From Flavobacterium litorale (GTDB lineage: Bacteria > Bacteroidota > Bacteroidia > Flavobacteriales > Flavobacteriaceae): a stretch of 64,000 bases of DNA. Location: positions 2,282,501 to 2,346,500 of the forward strand of contig NZ_CP080429.1 of assembly GCF_019613795.1 (NCBI RefSeq). The letters are read 5' to 3'. The first letter of the stretch is position 1. Each line of letters starts with the position of its first letter. This document shows positions 13,972-24,721 of this stretch, piece after piece. Both the position numbers and the translations under genes were made by a program. Under the pieces are notes generated by a model. That model worked only from the letters and a program-made list of their open reading frames with translations, had not been told where the DNA came from and made no database searches.

Positions 13972-16803
13972 ATGCTAGATACTACAGATGTTATAGAGGT
14001 ATTAGGCGCACGCGCTCACAACCTTAAAAATATAGATGTTACCATACCCCGCGAGAAATTAGTGGTAATTACAGGACTTTCGGGTTCGGGTAAATCCTCA
14101 CTTGCCTTTGATACTATTTATGCCGAAGGGCAACGCCGTTATATAGAAACATTCTCGGCATACGCACGTCAGTTTTTAGGTGGATTGGAACGCCCTGATG
14201 TTGATAAAATAGACGGATTATCGCCTGTTATTGCCATAGAGCAAAAAACTACCAGTAAAAGCCCGCGTTCTACCGTAGGAACTATCACTGAAATTTACGA
14301 CTTTTTACGACTACTTTATGCCCGTGCTGCTGATGCCTACAGTTACGAAACGGGCGAAAAAATGGTTAGTTATAGTGATGAACAGATTAAAAATTTAATT
14401 GTAGAAAAATTCAACGGCAAGCGCATTACCATACTAGCGCCCATTATTCGTTCCCGAAAAGGGCATTACCGCGAATTATTCGAACAAATATCCAAACAAG
14501 GTTTTCTTAAAGTACGTATTGATGGCGAAATACGCGATATTGAAAGCGGAATGAAGGTTGACCGTTATAAAACACACGATATTGAAACGGTTATAGATAG
14601 GCTAGCAGTAGATACTACTGATGATACGGATAAACGAACTACCGAAAGTATCAACACCGCCATGTACCATGGTGATGATGTTTTAATGGTTATAGAGCAG
14701 GAAAGTGGTAATGTACGCTATTACAGCCGTAACCTGATGTGTCCAACATCAGGCATCTCCTACCCTAACCCTGAGCCAAACAATTTTTCGTTTAACTCGC
14801 CAAAAGGGGCTTGCGATAATTGCAACGGACTGGGCAAGGTAAACGAAATTAACCTCAATAAAATAATACCCAACCCCAAACTAACCATTAAAAAAGGGGG
14901 CTTTGCACCATTAGGCGAATATAAAAGCTCATGGATATTTAAGCAAATAGAGGCTATTGGCGAGAAGTTTAACTTTAAGCTAACGGACAAAGTTGAAGAT
15001 ATTCCTGCCGAGGCAATGGATATGATATTAAACGGGGGTAAGGAAAAATTCACGGTATCATCCAAAACACTGGGTGTTAATCGCGAATACAAAATTGATT
15101 TTGAGGGTATCTCTAGTTTCATAAAAAATCAATATGACGAAAGTGGTTCGGCTTCCATAAAACGCTGGGCAAAAGAGTTTATGGACGAGGTTAAATGCCC
15201 CACCTGCGAGGGTACACGACTTAAAAAAGAATCGTTATACTTTAAAGTAAACGGGCTTAATATTGCCGAATTGGCAAATATGGATATAGCCGACCTTGCC
15301 GATTGGTTTGAAAACCTAGAAAGCAAACTATCCGAAAAACAAAAAGCCATTGCCCACGAAATTATAAAAGAGATTAAAGCACGCCTTAGCTTTTTAGTAG
15401 ATGTTGGGCTTACTTACTTAGCGTTAGATAGGAGTTCGAAATCGTTATCGGGTGGTGAAGCACAGCGTATTAGGTTGGCTACACAAATAGGCTCGCAATT
15501 AGTAGGTGTACTGTATATATTAGACGAACCTAGTATTGGACTACACCAGCGCGATAACGAAAAACTAATCCACTCGTTAGAGCAATTGCGCGATATAGGC
15601 AACTCGGTTATTGTGGTAGAGCACGACAAGGATATGATTGAGCGTGCCGATTATGTTATTGATATTGGTCCTGCTGCGGGGCGTTTTGGCGGTAAAATTG
15701 TAAGTAAAGGCACTCCTGCTGAATTACTGAAAGAGCATACCTTAACAGCATCGTACCTTAATGGCGAAAAAACGATAGCAGTCCCCAAAAAACGACGCGA
15801 AGGCAACGGAAAATCGTTAAAACTTACAGGGGCTAAAGGCAATAACTTAAAAAATGTTAGCGTGGAGCTACCACTGGGCAAGCTAATATGCGTTACAGGC
15901 GTATCGGGCAGTGGTAAAAGTACCTTAATAAACGAAACCCTGTACCCAATACTTAACGCTCACTTTTTTAATGGCGTAAAAAAACCACAACCTTACAAAA
16001 AAATAGAAGGGCTGGAACATATTGATAAAGTTATCGATATCGACCAGTCGCCAATTGGGCGTACCCCCCGCTCTAACCCTGCTACGTATACCGATGTTTT
16101 TAGCGAAATACGCAGACTATTTACCCAAACACCCGAAGCCATGATACGGGGCTACAAACCAGGTAGGTTTAGCTTTAATGTAAAAGGCGGACGTTGCGAA
16201 ACGTGTGAAGGCTCAGGATTACGGGTTATAGAAATGAATTTTTTACCCGATGTTTATGTAGAGTGCGAAACCTGTCAAGGCAAGCGTTTTAATCGTGAAA
16301 CATTAGAAATCCGATACAAAGGAAAATCAATATCCGATGTATTAAAAATGACGGTTAACGAAGCGGTAGTATTCTTTGAAAATATCCCTAAAATCTATCG
16401 TAAAATAAAAACCATACAAGATGTAGGCTTAGGGTATATAACACTTGGGCAGCAAAGCACAACCCTATCGGGTGGCGAGGCACAGCGTATAAAGTTAGCC
16501 TCAGAACTCTCTAAACGCGATACAGGCAATACCTTTTATATTTTAGACGAGCCTACTACAGGGCTTCATTTTGAGGATATACGTGTACTAATGGAGGTAA
16601 TTAATAAACTGGTCAACAAAGGGAATACGGTACTAATTATAGAGCATAATATGGATGTTATTAAACTAGCCGATTATATTATTGATATTGGTTACGAAGG
16701 CGGTAAAGGTGGCGGACAACTTGTGGCTAAAGGTACACCTGAGGAAGTAGCCAAAAACAAAAAAAGTTATACCGCACAATTTCTTAAAAAAGAGCTATTT
16801 TAG
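13972..16803 (+). CDS. uvrA: Excinuclease ABC subunit A
   Basis: This 943-residue damage-recognition ATPase of nucleotide excision repair is full length. Two ABC ATPase modules are present: Walker [15 protein letters not shown] near the N-terminus and [10 protein letters not shown] at about 640. Signature motifs are [12 protein letters not shown] and [12 protein letters not shown]. Zinc fingers appear as [10 protein letters not shown] / CPTCEGTRL and [10 protein letters not shown] / CETCQGKRF. The ATG at 13972 is used, since the -7 element TACCTTTG is 20 bases upstream. It is divergent from the Mrr-like nuclease gene. The LOG-family gene starts 27 bases downstream and is probably co-transcribed. 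Confidence 0.97.
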   Translation: MLDTTDVIEVLGARAHNLKNIDVTIPREKLVVITGLSGSGKSSLAFDTIYAEGQRRYIETFSAYARQFLGGLERPDVDKIDGLSPVIAIEQKTTSKSPRSTVGTITEIYDFLRLLYARAADAYSYETGEKMVSYSDEQIKNLIVEKFNGKRITILAPIIRSRKGHYRELFEQISKQGFLKVRIDGEIRDIESGMKVDRYKTHDIETVIDRLAVDTTDDTDKRTTESINTAMYHGDDVLMVIEQESGNVRYYSRNLMCPTSGISYPNPEPNNFSFNSPKGACDNCNGLGKVNEINLNKIIPNPKLTIKKGGFAPLGEYKSSWIFKQIEAIGEKFNFKLTDKVEDIPAEAMDMILNGGKEKFTVSSKTLGVNREYKIDFEGISSFIKNQYDESGSASIKRWAKEFMDEVKCPTCEGTRLKKESLYFKVNGLNIAELANMDIADLADWFENLESKLSEKQKAIAHEIIKEIKARLSFLVDVGLTYLALDRSSKSLSGGEAQRIRLATQIGSQLVGVLYILDEPSIGLHQRDNEKLIHSLEQLRDIGNSVIVVEHDKDMIERADYVIDIGPAAGRFGGKIVSKGTPAELLKEHTLTASYLNGEKTIAVPKKRREGNGKSLKLTGAKGNNLKNVSVELPLGKLICVTGVSGSGKSTLINETLYPILNAHFFNGVKKPQPYKKIEGLEHIDKVIDIDQSPIGRTPRSNPATYTDVFSEIRRLFTQTPEAMIRGYKPGRFSFNVKGGRCETCEGSGLRVIEMNFLPDVYVECETCQGKRFNRETLEIRYKGKSISDVLKMTVNEAVVFFENIPKIYRKIKTIQDVGLGYITLGQQSTTLSGGEAQRIKLASELSKRDTGNTFYILDEPTTGLHFEDIRVLMEVINKLVNKGNTVLIIEHNMDVIKLADYIIDIGYEGGKGGGQLVAKGTPEEVAKNKKSYTAQFLKKELF

Positions 16804-16830
16804 CACGCTAATTTAATTGTAAAACACAGT

Positions 16831-17556
16831 ATGTCACAAGAAGAATATAAAAATGAAGATGAGCGTATTAAAGCGCGTTTAAAACAGAAAAGCTGGAATG
16901 AGATAAGGAGTAATGACTCTTGGGCTATATTTAAAATAATGTCCGAATTTGTAAATGGTTTCGAGAGCATGGCGCGTATAGGGCCCAGTGTTTCAATATT
17001 TGGTTCGGCACGTACCAAGCCAGACGACAAATACTACCTACTAGCTGAAAAAATTGCCGAAAAAATTGCAAAAGCAGGCTATGGCGTAATTACAGGTGGT
17101 GGTCCTGGTATTATGGAGGCGGGTAATAAAGGAGCGCACCATGGTGGCGGTCCATCCATAGGGTTAAATATAGAGCTACCTTTTGAGCAGCATTACAATC
17201 CTTATATTGATAGGGACAAAAACCTAAACTTCGATTACTTTTTTGTACGTAAAGTAATGTTTGTAAAATATTCGCAGGGGTTTGTGGTTATGCCTGGTGG
17301 TTTTGGTACTCTGGATGAGCTTTTTGAAGCCATTACCCTAATACAAACTAAAAAAATAGCAAAGTTTCCTATAATATTAGTAGGTCGTGAGTTTTGGACA
17401 GGCTTGATGGACTGGATTGAGCAAACGGTTATTAATAAGTACGAAAACGCAAGTCCAAACGATCTTAAACTAATTAAAATTGTAGATACAGAGGACGAGG
17501 TACTAGATGTAATAGATAGTTTTTACAAAAAATACAACCTTAGTCCTAACTTCTAA
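16831..17556 (+). CDS. LOG family protein (TIGR00730 type)
   Basis: This 241-residue Rossmann-like protein carries the family signatures GGGPGIMEAGNKGA and PGGFGTLDELFEAITLIQTKK. LOG proteins release cytokinin bases from their nucleoside 5'-monophosphates, and many bacterial members are general nucleotide phosphoribohydrolases; older annotations call them lysine decarboxylases. About 50 residues precede the core, which is usual for this longer bacterial subtype. It has no signal peptide. It follows uvrA by 27 bases. The physiological substrate here is unknown. Confidence 0.9.
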   Translation: MSQEEYKNEDERIKARLKQKSWNEIRSNDSWAIFKIMSEFVNGFESMARIGPSVSIFGSARTKPDDKYYLLAEKIAEKIAKAGYGVITGGGPGIMEAGNKGAHHGGGPSIGLNIELPFEQHYNPYIDRDKNLNFDYFFVRKVMFVKYSQGFVVMPGGFGTLDELFEAITLIQTKKIAKFPIILVGREFWTGLMDWIEQTVINKYENASPNDLKLIKIVDTEDEVLDVIDSFYKKYNLSPNF

Positions 17557-17698
17557 ACAAAAGCTGTCTTCAAGGGTAGCTTTAACATACTGTATAGGCA
17601 ACCTAAAGGTTGAAATTGTATCTTTATAATAACGAGTGGGTATAAATATTGTCCTATTCAGTTATTATTACAACTATCAGATTTTACTACAAATTGCA

Positions 17699-20524
17699 TT
17701 GAAATTATTGAATTCATTTTTACTCCTATTCCTGATTTTTTCAATCAGTACGCAAGCACAACATCGTAACAAGTTGTTTGTGGATGTAGACTATGATGCA
17801 AAAATATTAAAGGTAAGGCAAGAAATTACTTTTCATAACCAATCAAAAGATACACTTAATAGTTTTGTACTTAACGATTGGAACAATGCGTATTCGGGTA
17901 AAAATACACCACTAGCACAACGCTTTTCTGACGAATTTGTTAGAGCCTATCATCTATCCAAAAAAGAAGAACGCGGCAGCACTACTATCGTTTCTGTAAT
18001 AGACCAAAACAATAGAGTTTTAAACTGGGAACGACCTGATAATCATCCTGATATTGTACAGGTACAGCTAAAAAACCCTATATACCCTAACAGTAAATTT
18101 AGTTTTTACATACGGTACGCTGTAAAAATACCAAGTGCTAAGTTTACCGAATTTGGTTATACCAATGATGATAGTTTTATACTCAAAGACTGGTATTTGT
18201 CACCTGCCCGTTTAGAGAATGGTGAGTTTATACGGTACAGCAACCAAAATGTTGATGACATAGCCAATGGTATAAGCGATTATGAGTTAACGCTTACTGT
18301 ACCACGCGATGTAAGCGTAACATCAGACCTTTATGTAGGTAATAAAATAGACAAAGGCACGACTATAGAGTACTTCCTTATCGGGAAACAGTTTAATAAC
18401 TTCAATCTGATATTAGAGAAAAAGAACAGTTTTCAGGTATATCGTAATGCTGTTGCAGAAATAAGTACCAACCTTGAAGATGATAGGGTTTCCGATATCC
18501 AGAAAACATTATTAATAGATAATATTGCCAACTTTGTAGCCGAAAAACTAGGGCGTTATCCCAACGGAAAAATAATGGTTACACAAACGGATTACAATCG
18601 TAACCCCGTGTACGGACTCAATCAGCTTCCCTCCTTCTTGAGCCCGTTTCCTGATACTTTTATTTTCGAAATGCGTTTCTTGAAAACATACTTGTATGCC
18701 AACCTAAAAAACACATTAAAGCTCGACCCGCGTAAGGATGCTTGGATATACGATGCCATACAGATGTATGTAATGATGGAATATGTTAAGGAGTTTGACC
18801 ATGACAAAAAAATGATGGGTAAACTATCGGATTGGGGCATATTAAAAGGGCATAATCTTTTTCAACTCGATTATAACGATAAATACAGTTACTTGTACCT
18901 ACTCATGGCGCGTAGCAATCTGGATCAACCCATTGGTTATTCTAAAGACAGACTCATAAAATTTAACGAACAAATAGCAGGAAAATACCGCGCAGGGCTA
19001 AGTATTGCCTATCTGGACAATTACCTTGGTAATAGTATTGTACCACAAGCCATTAAAGAATTCTGCATCCTTAACACAAAACAGCAAACCGATGGAGAAG
19101 ACTTTGAAAAACTACTAAAAAATAAAACCGATAAAAATATCGACTGGTTTTTTACCACTGTAGTAGGTACTCGTGATGCCATAGATTATAAATTTGGGCG
19201 TGTAAAAATAAAAAACGACTCGTTACGAATTAAAATAAAAAACCGAACGGGTACCAATGTACCAATACCCTTATACGGCATAAAAAACGATAGTGTTGTT
19301 TTTAAACAATGGGTAGAAAATGTAACTGTAGATACTACATTAACTGTAGCATCGTACAACGCCGACCGCCTTGCACTTAACTATAATAACGAAGTACCTG
19401 AATTTAATGTACGAAACAACTGGAAAAACCTAAACAATTGGTTTCCGAACCAAAAACCATTTAAATTCACTTTTTTTCAGGATATAGAAAATCCCAAATA
19501 CAACCAAGTATTTTACGTTCCTAGCTTTAACTTTAATATATACGACGGATTTTCGCCAGGGCTTCGCTTTCATAATAAATCACTACTCCAAAAACCTATT
19601 ATTTTTGATGTAGAGCCTACCTACTCCATGAAAACAGGCAAACTCATAGGTTCGGCATCCATCATCTACAACGATTATAAAAGAAACGATAACCTGTATA
19701 ACATACGCTACTTTTTAAGTGGCTCAACATTCCATTACGCACCCAATGCACGCTATGTAAAGTTTGTACCAGGCATACAGTTTAGAATACGTGAAGATGA
19801 TTTTAGAAAGAATAAAAAGCAGTCCATTATGGTACGGCAGGTAATTGTAGACAGGGAGAGAACAAACTACATAGCTACCGACGAACAAAGTGAAAACTAT
19901 TCGGTATTTGATATACGATACAGAAAATTTGAAATGGAGATTAAAAAGGTATATAACCTTAATACCGATTTACAAATATCAAAATCGTTCGGTAAAATAT
20001 CTGGAGAAATTGATTACAGGCGTCTATTTAACGATAATCGACAGATAAACTTACGCTTTTTTGCAGGTGCATTTATGTATCGTAGTACCAACTCTGAGTT
20101 TTTTAGTTTTGGGCTGGATCGCCCTACCGATTATATGTTCGATTATAATTTTTACGGACGTTCCGAAGATAGCGGATTATTCAGTCAACAATTCGTAATG
20201 GCAGAAGGTGGTTTTAAATCAATATTCGAAACCCGATATGCCAACCAATGGATGACTACCCTAAACGGTAGCTTTAACATTTGGAATTGGGTAGAAGTTT
20301 ATGGCGATGTAGGATTATTTAAAAACCAGTACCAAAGTACACAGTTTGTTTACGATAGCGGAATCCGCCTTAATTTACTCCCCGATTATTTTGAGCTTTA
20401 CTTTCCCGTATACTCTAGCAACGGTTTTGAACTTGAAAATGGCAATTACGACCAAAAAATACGTTTTGTGGTAACCATAGACCCTAAAACTCTTATAAGC
20501 CTATTTACACGTAAATGGCTCTAG
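17699..20524 (+). CDS. Probable inactive M1-peptidase-like protein fused to an outer-membrane beta-barrel
   Basis: This is a 941-residue exported protein starting at TTG 17699, which gives a clean signal peptide (KLLNSFLLLFLIFSISTQAQ). A GTG at 17636 would add 21 poorly fitting residues. Residues about 20-480 follow the M1 aminopeptidase layout: an N-terminal beta domain (LFVDVDYDAKILKVRQEITFHNQS), YGLNQLP where GAMEN is expected, and WIYDAIQMYVMMEY where WLNEGFATY is expected. No HExxH zinc motif occurs anywhere. From about residue 600 the sequence is alternating beta strands ending YDQKIRFVVTIDPKTLISLFTRKWL, like an outer-membrane barrel. Loss of the zinc site suggests a binding or scaffold role. 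Confidence 0.65.
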   Translation: MKLLNSFLLLFLIFSISTQAQHRNKLFVDVDYDAKILKVRQEITFHNQSKDTLNSFVLNDWNNAYSGKNTPLAQRFSDEFVRAYHLSKKEERGSTTIVSVIDQNNRVLNWERPDNHPDIVQVQLKNPIYPNSKFSFYIRYAVKIPSAKFTEFGYTNDDSFILKDWYLSPARLENGEFIRYSNQNVDDIANGISDYELTLTVPRDVSVTSDLYVGNKIDKGTTIEYFLIGKQFNNFNLILEKKNSFQVYRNAVAEISTNLEDDRVSDIQKTLLIDNIANFVAEKLGRYPNGKIMVTQTDYNRNPVYGLNQLPSFLSPFPDTFIFEMRFLKTYLYANLKNTLKLDPRKDAWIYDAIQMYVMMEYVKEFDHDKKMMGKLSDWGILKGHNLFQLDYNDKYSYLYLLMARSNLDQPIGYSKDRLIKFNEQIAGKYRAGLSIAYLDNYLGNSIVPQAIKEFCILNTKQQTDGEDFEKLLKNKTDKNIDWFFTTVVGTRDAIDYKFGRVKIKNDSLRIKIKNRTGTNVPIPLYGIKNDSVVFKQWVENVTVDTTLTVASYNADRLALNYNNEVPEFNVRNNWKNLNNWFPNQKPFKFTFFQDIENPKYNQVFYVPSFNFNIYDGFSPGLRFHNKSLLQKPIIFDVEPTYSMKTGKLIGSASIIYNDYKRNDNLYNIRYFLSGSTFHYAPNARYVKFVPGIQFRIREDDFRKNKKQSIMVRQVIVDRERTNYIATDEQSENYSVFDIRYRKFEMEIKKVYNLNTDLQISKSFGKISGEIDYRRLFNDNRQINLRFFAGAFMYRSTNSEFFSFGLDRPTDYMFDYNFYGRSEDSGLFSQQFVMAEGGFKSIFETRYANQWMTTLNGSFNIWNWVEVYGDVGLFKNQYQSTQFVYDSGIRLNLLPDYFELYFPVYSSNGFELENGNYDQKIRFVVTIDPKTLISLFTRKWL

Positions 20525-20690
20525 GTAATTAATTAGGTTAGCCATAAATAACTCAAAAAAAATAGAATATGTATATTTTTAAGAGGGTTTTATTACATAT
20601 TATATATCAAAATTGCATAAAAAAGACGGTTTATTGTCAAAAATGAAATCATTTTTCACGGCTGCGTTACAAATATTTAATTCTTTTATT

Positions 20691-20698
20691 TAAATTTG
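20691..20698 (+). promoter_or_regulatory. Promoter -7 element of the E1 dehydrogenase gene
   Basis: TAAATTTG matches TAnnTTTG, 22 bases before the ATG at 20721. The rest of the 196-base gap after 20524 is A+T rich and shows no hairpin-T terminator. Confidence 0.5.
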
Positions 20699-20720
20699 TA
20701 AACATACAATCCGTTTTTTT

Positions 20721-23126
20721 ATGACAGAGACAGAAACAAAAAAATCACTTTCTTTTGACGATTTTAAAGCCCAAGTGCTTAACGATTACAAAATTGCCGT
20801 AACCAGTAGAGAATGTAGTTTATTGGGGCGCAGGGAAGTACTTACAGGTAAAGCCAAGTTTGGTATTTTTGGCGATGGTAAAGAAGTACCACAACTAGCC
20901 ATGGCTAAAGCCTTTAAAAATGGTGATTTTAGATCGGGGTACTACCGCGACCAAACATTTATGATGGCAATAGGTCAGTTAAATGTACAACAGTTTTTTG
21001 CGGGACTTTATGGTCATAGCGATTTAGAGCACGACCCAATGTCGGCAGGAAGGCAAATGGGCGGGCACTTTGCAACGCACAGTCTTGATGAAAACGGAAA
21101 TTGGAAAAACTTAACCGAACAAAAAAATTCGAGTGCCGATATATCACCTACAGCAGGTCAAATGCCACGTTTGCTAGGTTTGGCACAAGCCTCTAAAATA
21201 TACCGAAACGTAGCAGGTGTACAAAACCATACCAACTTCTCTGTAAATGGTAACGAAGTTGCTTGGGGTACTATTGGTAATGCCAGTACCTCCGAAGGCT
21301 TGTTCTTCGAAACCATTAATGCCGCAGGCGTACTACAAGTACCTATGGTTATAAGTGTTTGGGACGATGAATATGGTATCTCGGTACATGCACGCCACCA
21401 AACTACAAAAGAAAATATATCTGAAATACTTAAAGGCTTTCAGCGTGATGATAACGCAAAAGGTTACGAAATAATTAAAGTTAAAGGTTGGGATTACGCC
21501 GAGTTAGTTTCGGCATACGAAAAAGCAGCTACTATTGCACGCAAGGAGCATGTACCTGTACTTATTCATGTTTACGAGTTAACACAACCGCAAGGGCACT
21601 CCACATCAGGCTCGCACGAGCGTTATAAAAATGCAGAGCGTTTGGCTTGGGAGAGCGAATACGATTGTATTGCCCAGATGAAAAAGTGGATGTTAGAAAA
21701 TAACATTATAACTAAGGAAGAAGCTGAGGCAATAGAAAAAGAAGCTAAAAAAGAAGTACAGGCAGGCAAAAAGGCAGCATGGGCAGCATTTACTGCCCCT
21801 GTAAAACAAGAACAGAAAGAACTTGTTGCAACACTTAATGCTGTAGCAGAAAATAGTGCTAACAAAGTTTTTATACACAAGCACGCTAACGAACTTGCTG
21901 AAATTAAAGAGCCTATACGAAAAGAATTACTCGTAACAGCGCGCAAGGTACTCCGACTTATAGCAAAAGAAGACGGTAGAGCTACCATAGCACAATGGAT
22001 TAAAGAATATACTGAAAAAATACAGCCTAAATTTAGCTCACACTTATTTTCAGAATCTGACAATAATGTATTTAGTGTAAACGAAGTACTGCCTAAATAT
22101 AACGATGGTGATGAGGAAGTTGACGGACGTGTTGTAATGCGTGATAACTTTGATGCTATTTTTAGCAAGCACCCCGAAGCACTTGTTTTTGGTGAAGATT
22201 GCGGAAATATTGGCGATGTAAACCAAGGGCTTGAAGGCATGCAGGAAAAGTACGGCGACTTTAGAGTTTGCGATGCGGGTATACGCGAAGCTACTATATT
22301 AGGGCAAGGTATTGGTATGGCAATGCGCGGATTGCGCCCTATTGCCGAGATACAATACTTGGATTACTTATTGTATGCTATACAAATTATGAGCGATGAC
22401 TTGGCTACACTACAGTACCGTACTGCAGGTAGGCAAAAAGCACCTTTAATTATACGTACACGCGGACATAGGCTTGAGGGTATATGGCATTCAGGTTCGC
22501 CAATGGGCATGATTATTAATGCACTTAGAGGTGTACATGTACTTGTACCGCGTAACATGACCAAAGCTGCTGGTTTTTATAACACGCTTTTAGAGACTGA
22601 CGAACCTGCTTTGGTAGTAGAGTGCTTAAACGGATACCGACTTAAAGAAAAAATGCCTGTAAATATGGGTGAGTTTAAAACACCTATAGGCGTAGTTGAA
22701 ACACTTAAAGAAGGTACTGATATTACTTTAGTATCATACGGCTCTACCCTACGCCTTGTAGAGCAAGCGGCTAAAGAGCTTTTAGAGGTTGGTATAGATG
22801 CCGAAATTATAGATGTACAATCGTTACTACCTTTTGATAGTAACCACGATATAGTAAAAAGTGTGGCAAAAACGAACAGACTACTGGTAATTGACGAAGA
22901 TGTGCCTGGAGGAGCTTCGGCATACATCCTACAACAAATAGTAGATGTACAAAATGCTTACAAGCATTTGGATAGTAAACCAGAGGCACTTAGTGCAAAA
23001 GCACACCGCCCTGCTTATGGTACGGATGGCGATTACTTCTCTAAACCTTCGGCAGAAGATATTTACGAAAAAGTATACGAAATTATGCATGAGGCAAAAC
23101 CAAACGAATATCCTGCATTGTATTAA
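20721..23126 (+). CDS. Fused alpha/beta E1 component of a 2-oxoacid dehydrogenase (branched-chain type)
   Basis: This 801-residue thiamine-pyrophosphate enzyme has the alpha subunit (about 1-380) and beta subunit (about 460-800) in one chain, the arrangement common in Bacteroidota. The alpha half has GRREVLTGKAKFGIFGDGKEVPQLA and the TPP-binding GNASTSEGLFFETINAAGVLQVPMVISVWDDEYGISV. The beta half has EALVFGEDCGNIGDVNQGLEGMQEKYG and RTRGHRLEGIWHSGSPMG. It decarboxylates branched-chain 2-oxoacids (leucine, valine, isoleucine breakdown and branched fatty-acid primers). The partner E2 gene is not in the window; an E3 gene (lpd) lies at 52380. A terminator follows. Confidence 0.9.
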   Translation: MTETETKKSLSFDDFKAQVLNDYKIAVTSRECSLLGRREVLTGKAKFGIFGDGKEVPQLAMAKAFKNGDFRSGYYRDQTFMMAIGQLNVQQFFAGLYGHSDLEHDPMSAGRQMGGHFATHSLDENGNWKNLTEQKNSSADISPTAGQMPRLLGLAQASKIYRNVAGVQNHTNFSVNGNEVAWGTIGNASTSEGLFFETINAAGVLQVPMVISVWDDEYGISVHARHQTTKENISEILKGFQRDDNAKGYEIIKVKGWDYAELVSAYEKAATIARKEHVPVLIHVYELTQPQGHSTSGSHERYKNAERLAWESEYDCIAQMKKWMLENNIITKEEAEAIEKEAKKEVQAGKKAAWAAFTAPVKQEQKELVATLNAVAENSANKVFIHKHANELAEIKEPIRKELLVTARKVLRLIAKEDGRATIAQWIKEYTEKIQPKFSSHLFSESDNNVFSVNEVLPKYNDGDEEVDGRVVMRDNFDAIFSKHPEALVFGEDCGNIGDVNQGLEGMQEKYGDFRVCDAGIREATILGQGIGMAMRGLRPIAEIQYLDYLLYAIQIMSDDLATLQYRTAGRQKAPLIIRTRGHRLEGIWHSGSPMGMIINALRGVHVLVPRNMTKAAGFYNTLLETDEPALVVECLNGYRLKEKMPVNMGEFKTPIGVVETLKEGTDITLVSYGSTLRLVEQAAKELLEVGIDAEIIDVQSLLPFDSNHDIVKSVAKTNRLLVIDEDVPGGASAYILQQIVDVQNAYKHLDSKPEALSAKAHRPAYGTDGDYFSKPSAEDIYEKVYEIMHEAKPNEYPALY

Positions 23127-23149
23127 TGCCATATATAATGTATAAAAAC

Positions 23150-23176
23150 AAAAAGCCGCTATTTAGCGGTTTTTTG
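23150..23176. terminator. Bidirectional terminator between E1 dehydrogenase and aldehyde dehydrogenase genes
   Basis: AAAAAGCCGCT and AGCGGTTTTTT pair around ATTT; the two flanking genes converge on it. Confidence 0.85.
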
Positions 23177-23204
23177 TTTTTTGTATTGTTTTATACTTAA
23201 AGAC

Positions 23205-24557
23205 TTATTTAATATAAACTGTTTTTACGTTTACAAATTCTTTAATTCCATTTTCGGCAAGTTCCCTGCCATAACCCGACTTTTTAACGCCTCCAAATGG
23301 CAATGCAAGGTCTGATTTTACTAAAGCATTAATAAATACCGCTCCTTCCTCAAACAAATGAAGTTTTTGCTTAATACCTTCTATATCTTCGGTAAATACC
23401 GTAACACCCAATCCAAATTCAGAGTTATTACTTAGGGCTACAGCCTCTTCAAACGTATCAAAAGGAATTATTGGGGCTACAGGCCCAAAAACCTCTTCTT
23501 TAAATACAGGCATCTCCGTAGTAATGTTCGTCATTATAGTTGGGGTATAAAAAGCATTGTCCCGCTTGCCTCCTATTATTATTTTAGCCCCCATCTCTAC
23601 CGATTTTACTACTTGTTCCTCTACCTCTTTAGCTAAATCTATTCGAGCTAATGGTCCAATATAAACATCTTCATCCATTGGGTTACCCAATTTTAAATCT
23701 TGTACTTCCGTTTTAAACCTATCAACAAACGTATCGTAAACCGATTTGTGAACCAAAAATCGTTTGCCTGCAATACAACTTTGTCCTGTGTTTTGCATTC
23801 GGGCAGTAACAGCAGTTGCTACAGCTTTTTCAATATCGGCATCTTTTAATACTATAAAAGCGTTGCTGCCTCCAAGCTCTAACAACGATTTTTTAATGTT
23901 CTCACCTGCTTTAGCAGCTACTGCCGCGCCCGCTTTTTCACTTCCCGTTAACGATACACCTTTTACATAAGGTAAATCGATAATAGTATTTACTTGTTTG
24001 CCCGATATTAATAAATTTTTATACACGCCATCAGGAAAACCAGCTTCAGTAAATAGTTCTTCTATACGTATAGCACATCCAGCTACGTTGGATGCATGCT
24101 TTACCACAACAGTATTACCAGCTATTATGGAGGGTATGGCAAAACGAAATACTTGCCAGTATGGAAAATTCCAAGGCATAACACCTAATATAACACCAAG
24201 TGGCTCGTAAGTAACAAAACTTTCTGCCCCATCCGTTTTTATAGTTTTACGTGATAAAAAATCTGGAGCATTATCCATGTAATACTCACAAAGTGAAATA
24301 CACTTTTCTACCTCTGCAACAGCCTGTTTAATAGGCTTACCCATCTCCAAAGTACACTGTTTTGCTAAATCATCTTTGTGTTTAGATAAAGTGTATATTA
24401 AATTTTTGATAAATTTGAGCCTATTGGCTAGTGTTGCCACACTCCATGTAGTAAAAGTTTTCTTACTGATTTCGCAGTAAGAAATTGCTTGATTATCAGT
24501 AAAATATTGATATTCAGATAAAAAAGTTTGATTAAAAGGATTTGTAATTGAAAACAT
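23205..24557 (-). CDS. NAD(P)-dependent aldehyde dehydrogenase, succinate-semialdehyde dehydrogenase-like
   Basis: This 450-residue ALDH superfamily member has PWNFPYWQVFRFAIPSIIAGNTVVVKHAS (cofactor site), LLELGGSNAFIVL with the catalytic Glu, and NTGQSCIAGKRFLV with the nucleophilic Cys. KEEVFGPVAPI and PFGGVKKSGYGRELAENGIKEFVNVKTV are also present. The GYGREL ending and short N-terminus resemble the GabD/YneI class that oxidises succinate semialdehyde, but substrate choice in this family is hard to read. The ATG at 24557 is chosen; 32 in-frame residues upstream are basic, A+T-rich and lie in the promoter region shared with the divergent ompA-like gene. Confidence 0.85.
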   Translation of the reverse strand: MFSITNPFNQTFLSEYQYFTDNQAISYCEISKKTFTTWSVATLANRLKFIKNLIYTLSKHKDDLAKQCTLEMGKPIKQAVAEVEKCISLCEYYMDNAPDFLSRKTIKTDGAESFVTYEPLGVILGVMPWNFPYWQVFRFAIPSIIAGNTVVVKHASNVAGCAIRIEELFTEAGFPDGVYKNLLISGKQVNTIIDLPYVKGVSLTGSEKAGAAVAAKAGENIKKSLLELGGSNAFIVLKDADIEKAVATAVTARMQNTGQSCIAGKRFLVHKSVYDTFVDRFKTEVQDLKLGNPMDEDVYIGPLARIDLAKEVEEQVVKSVEMGAKIIIGGKRDNAFYTPTIMTNITTEMPVFKEEVFGPVAPIIPFDTFEEAVALSNNSEFGLGVTVFTEDIEGIKQKLHLFEEGAVFINALVKSDLALPFGGVKKSGYGRELAENGIKEFVNVKTVYIK

Positions 24558-24721
24558 TATTATACATTTGTTCAGATTATATGATAAATATAATACATTG
24601 TACTTGTAATTAAATAATTTAAAATTATTACTTTTACGCCGAAATTTAAACACGTAGAAGATTTAAACATTTATAACAATCACTCCAAAATTCAAATACC
24701 GATAACAATTAAACAATTATT

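Noticed and set aside
17559..17583. Hairpin AAAGCT/AGCTTT as a terminator of the LOG gene
   Set aside because: The loop is long and no T run follows; too weak to call.
17599..17612. Short palindrome CAACCT-AA-AGGTTG before the M1-like gene
   Set aside because: Only 6-bp arms, no T run and no promoter geometry that gives it meaning; such repeats are expected by chance.
21623..22240. A 205-codon open frame on the minus strand
   Set aside because: It is antisense to the conserved E1 dehydrogenase frame; its Ser-rich composition is what the complement of that codon usage produces, and it has no start signals or domain.
24558..24653. 32-residue N-terminal extension of the aldehyde dehydrogenase
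   Set aside because: The residues are basic and A+T-rich, unlike the enzyme family, and fall in the divergent promoter region.
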